This document shows, piece after piece, positions 55,776 to 64,000 of a stretch of 64,000 bases of DNA. Source of the DNA: Rhynchopus sp. YZ270_cl-10 (lineage: Eukaryota; Euglenozoa; Diplonemea; Diplonemida; Diplonemidae). The first letter of the stretch is position 1. Each line of letters begins with the position of its first letter. The notes beneath the pieces were generated by a model. The model saw nothing but the letters and a program-made list of their open reading frames with translations. It was not told the origin of the DNA and searched no databases. The position numbers and the translations under genes are program-made. Location of the stretch: contig OZ037868.1 in NCBI GenBank assembly GCA_964035575.1, forward strand, positions 62,001 through 126,000. Direction: 5' to 3'.

Positions 55776-58571
55776 TTAACACAACAAACTCCTTCCGTTT
55801 AGGTGAAGGTTGAACTGTGAGGAGGTTGTGCTCTCGCATTGTGTCATGCATTGGTTGAGACGGATCATTGGGTCCGACGGCACGGTACGCAGTAGCTCAT
55901 CTCTGCGCATTGGGGCGAGGGGCACTGTGTTTTCGGACACGGAGACAGAGACACCGATACCTCCACCACCAAGACCACCACCGCCCTCTTCCTTCATTTT
56001 AATCATCTCGGCCTCTGCCGACAGCAGTGGTGTCATCCACGGAGGTGGTGTCGACTCCCCTAGGCTGACCAGCATGGCGCCACTGTCCTCATCATCGTCA
56101 TCCTCGATGTTGGGTGCATGCGCTTCTTCTCTTTCGACAGCGAACGTTGCCGCCATTTCAAACACATCCGCTTCAGGTGTCATAACCGGACACTCATCAG
56201 ACCCAAACATACTTTCCTGCAGGCGTCTGCGGCGTCCCTGGATGATGATGAAGAGCTCTGATGCGATGTCAAGAGTGGTCTTGAAGACCAGCAGCGCAGC
56301 GCACGCAGAGAGCAGCCAGCTTGCAACGTCGAAGGTCCAGCTGTCGCGGTTGTTTTCGTAGTAGCCGTACGCCATGAAGGCCATGGCACTCAGCTGCGAT
56401 CCTTGATAGACCACGCCAAATGCTGAGTCTCTCGGTCGAGCATGTGGAAGGACGTAACCCTCGATGACGAGAAGAATCAAAAAAATCGCGCAAGACGCCA
56501 TCTTAACGTGACCGCAGCCAATAGAGTCATCTGGTGTGATCGCAAGCACCGCAGCCAGCGCGAGGCACGCAAGAAACTCGATAAAGCTATACCAAGCGAC
56601 CTCCGGGCGGTACGTCCGCACCACAGATGCGTACCGGTTGATCCAGTGGTTTGTCTTCTTCAGCGACACCCATTCGCCGGATCCGATCATAAACGCCAAC
56701 CATTTCCCTGTTGAGGGGTCATGAACGTAGGTCGCCTTCTTCTTTGCATCTGACTTTATTTTACAAAAAACCGACACCGGAACTACGATGCACACCCCAA
56801 ACGCGGTTACCCCTATGATAAACAACGGCACGGAAGGGATCGTTCCAATCAAAATCATCGAACCCAACGTGGTCCCTTGGTAGCAATATTGAAAGATCGC
56901 AAGGGGAGCGGATGGAAAACGAAGCCACCCCTGTGTATCCAACCCTTCGAACGCTTTTGGGTATAATTTGGTTCCGCCGTGGCGTGCTATTTGGACGAGA
57001 AGAAAGCAGAACAGACCGAACCCCGCTGTAATAAGAAGGTTACCCAACACCATTCCTGCCGCAGCTGACGCGAAGGGTGCCCACTGTGTCGGATGAAGGG
57101 AAGTGTTGATCTGGTCCACAGCACCCACATGACAGCGTTGCATCGACGCAATCAGCCGCAACGCAGCAGGCCCACCCCCACCCACCCCTACCCCCGCCAC
57201 CGCTGTCATCTGCCCCAAAAACTTCGCCGTATCGGTCCTCTCTTCGAACCTCTTCTCCGCCGGCGTCAACTCCTCCCCTTCTTCTCCACTCCCCCCTCCT
57301 GGCACCTCCGTTGCCAACGCCACCCCTTTCCCTGGGGGGAACGTTACCTCCCTTCGGGGCACTTCCGTTGGCTGCATTGTTTCCCTCACTGTTGCTGATG
57401 GGATGGGTACTGTCGTAACCGGGGGAAGAGGAAGAGGAGGAGAAGGAGAAGGTACTGACGTAGGTGACGGAGGAGTTGGTGTAGTCGTAGGAAGCGCTGT
57501 GCGAGGCTCTGGGGTAGGGGGTGGTGCGATGTTCCAGGCAACGACTTCCCTTTGCAAGACCAATAAGGCGTCGCCGTTGGAGTAGATGATGGCGGAGGTT
57601 GTGGCGCTGATGTCTTTCGTGGATGAACCGCCTAACTGCGGGTTAGTATCGTCGAGGAGGTCAATCGCAATCACCTCTGCACCACGCATGACAAAGTAAA
57701 TCCCTCTCGACGGTGTGTAAAACCCTGTCTCCAGCTCCTGGCCGTTAATGTAGCAGCAGGTGGAAATGCGGACCACGTTGTTCACATCCTTTACGTCCCA
57801 TACAACGAGACCTACACCAAGCTCGGTATTGTACATAACCTGTTTGGTGCTGTCGTAGTAAAGGCTTTTATAAACGGAGACGTGCCCGAATGACGCGGTT
57901 TGCGTGGCGGAGGTGGGGTTCGATATGTCGTACACCTGTGTAGTGGTGTGCTGTTTGACGAAAATGATTTGCCGTGAAGGGTCGTAGAGAATCCCGGTGC
58001 ATCCTCCGTCTGCTGTGTCGCCTATTTCAGATGCTTTGACCGGGTGGTCTCCGGTCACATCGTACACCAAAACCATGCTGTCATGAAAGCAAACCAAAAG
58101 AACGTTCCCCGAAGACAGTTCTATTGCCTCAACCGCCTCGCTCTCTGTGTGAAGAAGCGCGCCGGTGTAGACGTACAAGCTAGGAGACGTTATGATGGGA
58201 GTATCAACGTAGTACACCCCGGTTTTCCCTGCCGAGTATACTCTACCTTTACGAGAGGCTTGCTTCGTGAACGCTACGGCACTCACATCCACAGCACTCG
58301 AAGTACAGACAGGCAACGTACATACATCCAAAAGCCCTTTAAACCGCAGATCATAAACCCCAGGGGTTTCATCAAGGATGAGCACCCCAAGACTCCCCAA
58401 GGCGCAGGCAAGGACAGTTTCTTCAGCGAAGTATGACACCCCGATCGGTGGAGCAGGAGGTACCTGCTTTGCGACCCACATATCGTCGCTAAGAAGAAAT
58501 CGTGCTGCGGAAGACTGAGCGGATAAGGTGCAGAGCACCGCACAGCGGAGAAGGAGGTGGTAGGGATTCAT
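55776..58571 (-). CDS. Beta-propeller (LVIVD-like) ectodomain / short Pro-rich stalk / seven-TM surface protein
   Basis: Single exon, 931 residues from ATG at 58571. Signal peptide at 1-22 (HLLLRCAVLCTLSAQSSA). Residues about 25-350 repeat a pattern such as VLVYDVTGDHPVKASEIGD, TTTQVYDISNPTSATQT and LVVWDVKDVNNVV. This fits LVIVD-like beta-propeller repeats of surface proteins. A short Pro/Thr/Ser linker (about 350-430) replaces the long stalks. The membrane domain (about 470-765) keeps LRLIASMQRC, ASAAAGMVLGN, LRFPSAPLAIFQYCYQG, GSGEWV and CGHVKMA, followed by a tail with an acidic stretch and a Gly-rich patch. No intron at the helix-4 site. No clear acceptor AG sits between the poly-T tract and ATG, so the 5' end is less certain than in the other members. 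Confidence 0.85.
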   Translation of the reverse strand: MNPYHLLLRCAVLCTLSAQSSAARFLLSDDMWVAKQVPPAPPIGVSYFAEETVLACALGSLGVLILDETPGVYDLRFKGLLDVCTLPVCTSSAVDVSAVAFTKQASRKGRVYSAGKTGVYYVDTPIITSPSLYVYTGALLHTESEAVEAIELSSGNVLLVCFHDSMVLVYDVTGDHPVKASEIGDTADGGCTGILYDPSRQIIFVKQHTTTQVYDISNPTSATQTASFGHVSVYKSLYYDSTKQVMYNTELGVGLVVWDVKDVNNVVRISTCCYINGQELETGFYTPSRGIYFVMRGAEVIAIDLLDDTNPQLGGSSTKDISATTSAIIYSNGDALLVLQREVVAWNIAPPPTPEPRTALPTTTPTPPSPTSVPSPSPPLPLPPVTTVPIPSATVRETMQPTEVPRREVTFPPGKGVALATEVPGGGSGEEGEELTPAEKRFEERTDTAKFLGQMTAVAGVGVGGGGPAALRLIASMQRCHVGAVDQINTSLHPTQWAPFASAAAGMVLGNLLITAGFGLFCFLLVQIARHGGTKLYPKAFEGLDTQGWLRFPSAPLAIFQYCYQGTTLGSMILIGTIPSVPLFIIGVTAFGVCIVVPVSVFCKIKSDAKKKATYVHDPSTGKWLAFMIGSGEWVSLKKTNHWINRYASVVRTYRPEVAWYSFIEFLACLALAAVLAITPDDSIGCGHVKMASCAIFLILLVIEGYVLPHARPRDSAFGVVYQGSQLSAMAFMAYGYYENNRDSWTFDVASWLLSACAALLVFKTTLDIASELFIIIQGRRRRLQESMFGSDECPVMTPEADVFEMAATFAVEREEAHAPNIEDDDDEDSGAMLVSLGESTPPPWMTPLLSAEAEMIKMKEEGGGGLGGGGIGVSVSVSENTVPLAPMRRDELLRTVPSDPMIRLNQCMTQCESTTSSQFNLHLNGRSLLC

Positions 58572-59672
58572 TTGAAGAAAAAAAATCAGGAAATGAGGAA
58601 AACAAAATGTGAGAAAAAAAAGGGACGGGGGAGGGGGGCGTCACGAAGGTGTACAATACATTATTTTCACCCCCTTTTCAAAATAAAAAAAGAGGGGCGG
58701 CGGTTGTGTGATGTGTATGGTGCTGAGGTGGTGACGTGTGTTGTGTTGGGGCAGGCGTAGAGGGGGGTAGGGGGTCCATGCACAACGGTGGAGCAAATGA
58801 CAGGATTTGTGATTTTACCATTCATTTTATTTTGTGAAGTACTTTTACTTTGTGCACAAATAATTACACGGGGGTTTGAGAACAACTCACAGCTCAACAT
58901 AACCCCCTCCACTTCTACTCTCATAAAAACACGAATAGCGCTTCCAGCAACAGACCAGAATTACAGCAAGGGAAAGACAAAGAGGATGACCAAGCTGCGT
59001 AGTTGTGCGGGACTTCGTGCCCCTGTTTGTGTTGAAGGAGAGAGCAACCACAGACAGAGGCACAAAAAAGCACACTTCGAGAAGGCTAGACATGACTAGC
59101 GGCACGTCGGGATGTCTGCTGAAGGACATCAACACAAAGCTCAAGATGAACAGCTACAACACGATGAAGGTTGCAGCAGAGGACACATCATGAGAACCTA
59201 TCCAAGAGAAGGGAACCAGGAGCCAGAAGGATGCAGACAGATTGGGAACAGGAACGTGACCCCCAAGGGCCTGCGGATGTAGGCCTGCGTGGTCACTCAC
59301 ATACAGAGAATGATCACCATGTTAAAGATGCTGCAGCGACACAAGGGCAGCTACTTCAGCAGACAGCTGCAGACGCGGCTGTTAAGAGCGATAAGTACAT
59401 CAGGTTTCAACTGCTTGCGGGGTGTGTGTTCTCAACCAGGTCAAAATGCTCAAGTTGTACAAAACCACCGGCAATGGAAAACACAGGACGTAAAAAAGGT
59501 AAAGAAGGCGCCTCATACGGACGCACTGAACGTGGCAAACAAATGCCTGGTGAGGACACTGCCGGGTGCTACTCATTATGGAACACGGGCGCGCAGAAGC
59601 AAACAAAAAAATGCTTTTAAAAAAAATTGCAGTTAGAGGAAGGTGACTTCCTGAACTTCCGCTTCTTTTTAG

Positions 59673-59808
59673 AGCAGATGACTCCCTGTTGTTCAAGTCG
59701 GGGGAGTACACAGGCTCGGTTATCATCCCGCATGCAGTCGACAAAGCTCTGGAAACGCGAGTGGTGTCAGACGGCGGACTTACCCGCGTAGACGTCCCGA
59801 TTGTGTGA
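59673..59808 (+). CDS. Possible terminal exon of an Hsp20/alpha-crystallin-like protein
   Basis: After a good acceptor (CCGCTTCTTTTTAG) the plus strand encodes ADDSLLFKSGEYTGSVIIP, HAVDKALETRVVSDGGLTRV and DVPIV, then TGA. The spacing of SGEYTGSVIIP, VDKA and GGLTRVDVPI matches the end of small heat-shock protein domains (x-LP-x-x-VD, G-x-L-x-V-x-VP). The preceding frame (MEHGRAEANKKMLLKKIAVRG) would join in phase if the 30 bp at 59643-59672 (GTGACTTCC to TTTTTAG) were an intron, but that is unusually short. A longer intron with donor near 59500 (AAAGGTAAAG) is the alternative. It may be part of a real plus-strand gene or a decayed copy. Confidence 0.35.
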
Positions 59809-60306
59809 GGGAGAAGTGAGGGCTGGGGGACGGGGAGAGAAATGAAAAGACTTTTTTTTTTTTGCGTTCTATTTTTATTCATATTGCAAGAAGAAAACGT
59901 AGTTTTTGATGCAGGTACCTCCGACTGACCCACGATGACAGAACAGAAGGCGTAAAAAAGCCTAATGGATTGCCGTAACGCAGCGTGAACGGGGGCAGTA
60001 CACAACCGCTCGTCAGCCGGCCCACCTTCCGCCAAAAAAAAAAAAAATAGCCAAAAAGCTTCAAGGATGGAATGTTGCGTTACCACTTTTTTTGGCAACC
60101 TTTTTTTTCGGGGGATTTCGTTCTCCTGCAATACACCCCGATACGGGGGAGAGGGGTCCTGTGCAGGAATATCTGGGGTTGTGTTCCATAGTGATTTAGA
60201 CATAAAAGGGGGGTGCCGGGACATACAGCGAAATGCTTTGCTTCTTTGAGTGTACTGTAATCCCCCACACAAAGAGGTGGTTTCTTACTACTCAAATGGG
60301 GCAAAA

Positions 60307-60382
60307 AAGTTGACTCGAAATACAAAGCCCTCTTGTGACAGTGTACCTAGGGTGCACTGTCACGAGAGGGCTTTGTATGTTG
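60307..60382. repeat. Family C hairpin duplicated as an inverted pair
   Basis: AATACAAAGCCCTCTTGTGA, then CAGTGTACCTAGGGTGCACTG, returns as TCACGAGAGGGCTTTGTAT. This is a palindrome of about 60 bp and holds the one clear reverse-oriented copy of the CTCTCGTG core. Confidence 0.7.
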
Positions 60383-60405
60383 CTTTCTCTTCTCACCTTC
60401 AAAAA

Positions 60406-60537
60406 AAAGTGTCACTTGTCGTTCCCTCACCCCCCTTCTTGTAGTTGCTTGATGCGTTGACGCTTCCACACACACTAAAAAACACCTGTTGGGTGGTGGT
60501 GTTGCAGAGCACGGTTGGGTGAACGACGTGACACTTT
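60406..60537. mobile_element. MITE, copy 2 of 2 (AAAGTGTC termini)
   Basis: Very similar to 27101-27232, same orientation: AAAGTGTCACTTGTCGTTCC at left and GAACGACGTGACACTTT at right. It follows the palindromic repeat at 60307-60382 directly. Confidence 0.6.
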
Positions 60538-60688
60538 CCGCTCACAAAGTAGTGTGCGTAAAGAGAAAATAAATAGAGCGAGGGAACTACTGACAGACAG
60601 AGTGGCAGAGAGGCAGAGAGGAGAGCCGTTGACCAACTGACACTTTTTTGTTCGAGTTGTGTCGCGTGTCTACTACCTCACTTTAACC

Positions 60689-60734
60689 CTGAGTTTTCTG
60701 GTGTTTGGCGGTACGAAAACACCGGAAAACTCAG
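60689..60734. repeat. Small palindrome
   Basis: CTGAGTTTTCTGGTGTTT pairs with AAACACCGGAAAACTCAG across a 10-base loop. Confidence 0.6.
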
Positions 60735-61822
60735 CGTCAAAATTAGGGGTTAGTCCCTTAGTTCAAAACAAATTGAAAAGTGATAATATTGTTACAGCTA
60801 ACTGGGTGTTACGGAGAGGGCCTATATTGACAGGTCCTTGACAGGTGTTTCAGGAACACTACCAACTGTAAAAATATTAGGGGTGCGAGTGGAAAAACTG
60901 GGGAAAATTGGAGGGATCAGGGATCAGGGATCATACTGGAAATTTTGAGGACATACACACACCTTTATGTAAAAAAAAGAGATTTTTTTGAAACAAAAGT
61001 GTGACGCTGATAATGACAAAGAACAAGATTCTCGAAAAAATTGAAGAAGCAAAAATAAAAACCAAAAAAAACAAAGACAACTCAGTGAACTACGTAACTT
61101 AGGGCTGTTCCTTTCGTGAGACCGAGAACATGAAACTCTGGACTATTTTTTTTTTTCTCTCCAGGAATTGCTGTTTTTGGAAATTGGAATTTGGTGTTTT
61201 CCGCTACCCTGACGTAACTGAGTCACCTAATTCAGGCCTAAAAAAAAAGAAGTTGAAAGTGCACACAAACGCCCCACCGTTCATTCAGGCGGACGCAACC
61301 TGCACTGCAGCCTCCAAAGAACATAACATGCTGGAAACTGTTTTTGCGGAGGGGGGAAAACTGTAATTTTGTGAAACGATCGAAAAATATTTACGAAAAA
61401 CACTCTGTTGATTCTTAAAAACGGGGAGGGGTTAAAAGTTTATAAGATGACCCTAAGCCTCTCGTGCTTAGTTACCTTGTATCACCTTAAAAATTGCGAA
61501 GCGAAAAAAATGGGAGGGGTTAATTTATTGAACACTTACTCACCCCAGTTCACACTTTAGCAAAACAGTACGCATTTTGGGGCCTGACATAAACTCCCCC
61601 TTCTTCTGAAGGTGAAGAACTGAGGCAGTAGGGTGGGGGGAATCCCCAAGGGGATTCTGTACTGTTTACAGTCGATAAGTTTTCCACATCCGTGGATGTG
61701 ACGTTTTATTTAGATTTGGAACCAAAAACAAACACTGTAGACACACACACTAATCTCCACCCGGATTTTTTTTTTGTGTCAAAGAAAGGCGGGGAAAAGC
61801 TATCAAAAGGAAACCTTTTGTA

Positions 61823-61954
61823 AGATGAATGTGCCCGGTGGAGGACCGTTTGCGGTGTTGACGTGCAAATCGCTCGTCCAAGCTGGGAAAAGGGGCGAAA
61901 GACCCATCGAACCATCTAGTAGCTGGTTCACTCTCTCGTGCACACACATCTACA
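61823..61954 (+). repeat. Family B hairpin with about 95-bp insertion on one arm
   Basis: The outer arms match family B (GTAAGATGAATGTGCC and CTCTCGTGCACACACATC), but about 95 bp of GC-richer sequence lie between the left arm and the CTCTCGT core. The extra part contains its own short complementary stretches. Confidence 0.5.
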
Positions 61955-62394
61955 AAAAAAAAAGAATGTGAAATTCATGAAGAATCTCTCGCTCTCTGCC
62001 TTTTATTTCTCAATTTTGAAGCCTTGTAGGCATTAGTGTACACATCCAATATGACGCATTCCACTAAACCATTCCCCCCCCGCCATTTCGCTGTTTGTCA
62101 CAAACCCGAGGGAGGGCATACACACCAGAGCATCGCGACAACTTGTCCAAACTTTGCATAGGGCATCGCGAAAGTATGGAATTTACACGGGCCCAAAGGG
62201 GTGACCCTGAGTTGGGTGGCATCACGATGACCTGGCATTGTATGCGGGGATACTTTGACGTTAGGTTTCCACAATCATTTTTTATCAAAACAGAACATAA
62301 CGTTTCGCTTGACATTGAGGGGGGGGTTTAGAGTATTGATAAATTTCCTTCTATTTAAAACAAAGGGCACTCCGTATCCAAAACAGGAGACGTC

Positions 62395-62510
62395 ACAGGG
62401 GGGGGGGTATTCTTCTCTCATTACTATCCCTGGCGACTCATATTTTTCTGTGTCGGCAAGCCGGGTTTTTTTTTGATCCGACTGGCACCTTTTTTTTCAC
62501 TGAGGTGGTA
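62395..62510 (+). pseudogene. Degenerate piggyBac-like transposase fragment
   Basis: The plus strand reads SSLITIPGDSYFSVSASRVFF then a stop. The GDSYFSV motif matches the Gly-Asp-Ser block of piggyBac (DDE_Tnp_1_7) transposases and aligns with 6478-6605. The open frame begins near 62255, but its upstream part is not recognisable. Confidence 0.4.
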
Positions 62511-64000
62511 CCGTAGGTGCTTTGGTGGAGCGGGTTGACACATTGTATCCTACAAACCCGCAAACCTGCAAACCCGGAATAAATTTGAAGGAGTTTGCAT
62601 TTCTTTTTTTTTTGAAGTTGTACTTTCCATATGACATTACATAGACACCTGGCCGCTTGGGAGGGGGGTGCACATAGCAGTTTTTAAAAAAAGAAAAGAT
62701 ACGGTAAGATGATGCTAAGCTTGTATACTTAGCTACCTCACGACAAAAAGAAGGCGAGAGGGAACACTCATCACTGTGTACGAAACATCTTCAAAAGCAA
62801 AAAAAAAATTACACAACTTAAAGGGGCAAAAACCATCTGATTTTGAACCACGACGTGGGGGCATTTGGGGGCGACATTGATTACTTTTTTTCAAAATCAG
62901 GCAGTAAAAATGGAAAACACGATTTGGGCCTCACGTGGCACACATAGTCTAAGAACAAGTATTTTGGGGTTTTGGGATGCCACATAAAGGAAAACTAAGC
63001 AGATTTACTTCTACAGGAGGTGTTCAGGGATCACAAGTACATAACATCAGGACACGCTTGTTCACACGCTTAAAGCTTGGGAGAAAAGGGGGTGGGGAAC
63101 ACAAAACAGTTTTGTTTTGTTTTCATGGTGACATACAACAGTACTTTTTGGCATTTGGTATCCTTAAGTAGCGTGGCGACGGGAGGAGGAATATGTGGGG
63201 GAAAAAAGTAAACAGAATCTGACTTCAGGATATGACAAAGTGAAGAAAACAAGGAAAAATGCAGGCACGCACCTTCCGTCGATTCTATTTCCTCTTTTTG
63301 CCGATGCTTGGTGGAAAAAGATGGGATCGTGGGGAGGAAGAGTGAGGAGGGGATCTTCCTGCGAAAGGATCGAAAAAAAAAATACAAAACAGAACAGAAC
63401 AGAACAAACCAGAAGCGGCGCAGAAGCTCCTATTTGTGATGTGGTGGAATGAAACGAAAAAAATGAACAAAAAAACACACACACACACACACACAAATTT
63501 GATAGAAAAAATTATGATAATGTGCCTCATATTCCTGGCAACACGTCATTTTCCCAATTCATCTGGAAACACATCAGCTTCGGAACAAGAGAGGAACCTC
63601 TAAGAAGAGTTTAGCAGCACCGTATGAGAACCTTGAAAAGAAAGAAAAGTTTATGAGGATGACCCTAAGCCTCTCGTGCTTAGTCACCTTATTAAAAGAA
63701 CAGTTACTCGAGATGACTGCGCGTCTCGTGCACACACATCCTTACCACAAAAAGAAACGATAAAAGAAAGAGTTGAGTTCAACGAGGTGCAATGCGTGGC
63801 ATCAATAACGATTGATGATCAAGAGCCTAGAGGGACATACTCTTGTTTCATGACTCCTAACACACTGTCTCTGGGGTTTTGTCCATTTTTCTGTGCATTT
63901 TAAAACTGCAAAACAACTTAGTATAGCGCCCATCAGATTTGTACGTTCAGGAAACCCTGGGAGTTGTTAACAGTCAAAAAGTTAAAAATGGAGAAAAAGA

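Larger units (their letters stand above)
58572..64000. other. Intergenic with one possible exon and many repeats
   Basis: Positions 58880-59640 are less A/T-tract-rich and have several overlapping plus-strand ORFs up to 149 codons without recognised domains, leading into the Hsp20-like exon. The rest holds family A (61437, 62703, 63648), B (61823, 63709), C (60307), D (62014) and G (59898) repeats, a MITE (60406-60537), a small palindrome (60689-60734), a piggyBac-like fragment (62395-62510) and a CA microsatellite (63475-63496). Confidence 0.5.

Noticed and set aside
59400-60272. 290-codon minus-strand ORF
   Set aside because: It crosses poly-T tracts and a family G repeat, has no domain, and lies opposite the better-supported Hsp20-like exon.

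Overview
This window is nuclear DNA of a flagellated unicellular eukaryote. Genes are few and large, GT-AG introns are present, coding DNA is visibly GC-rich, and the long intergenic DNA is A/T-tract-rich and packed with small transposons and hairpin repeats. All seven well-supported genes lie on the minus strand. Six of them have a pyrimidine-rich tract ending in AG a few to about thirty bases before the start codon, which looks like spliced-leader trans-splicing of a one-directional gene array. With the sperm-tail PG-rich (flagellar) protein and the Pro/Thr-rich surface proteins, this suggests a euglenozoan, perhaps a diplonemid. That placement is inference; no diagnostic RNA gene is present.

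The main content is five members of one membrane-protein family. Each has a signal peptide, a different or diverged adhesive ectodomain, a Pro/Thr stalk, about seven membrane segments and a Ser-rich tail. The ectodomains are LamG-like (1-3184, cut by the window edge), F5/8 type C/discoidin (7150-11714 and 30950-34354), four PLAT-like repeats (43259-47158) and a beta-propeller (55776-58571). The first three share nearly identical stalk-to-membrane DNA. Two of these show a phase-0 intron that the last two genes lack; the third is cut off before that point. The layout suggests a surface receptor or adhesin family evolving by exchange of N-terminal modules on a constant seven-helix base.

The other genes are a ubiquitin-like/WD40 protein (4196-5290) and a short SHIPPO-type protein with a C-terminal coiled coil (34502-35119). 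A possible Hsp20-like terminal exon lies on the plus strand at 59673-59808.

Intergenic DNA (3.2-4.2, 5.3-7.1, 11.7-30.9, 35.1-43.3, 47.2-55.8 and 58.6-64 kb) holds non-autonomous DNA transposons: two hAT-type elements with perfect 8-bp target duplications, a mariner-type MITE, a nested element cluster at 20.1-26.0 kb with a 390-bp perfect palindrome, long-TIR and foldback elements, and piggyBac-like fragments. Several families of short hairpin repeats are also present. Many share the loop core CTCTCGT, and nearly all recognised copies lie in one orientation, antisense to the genes.
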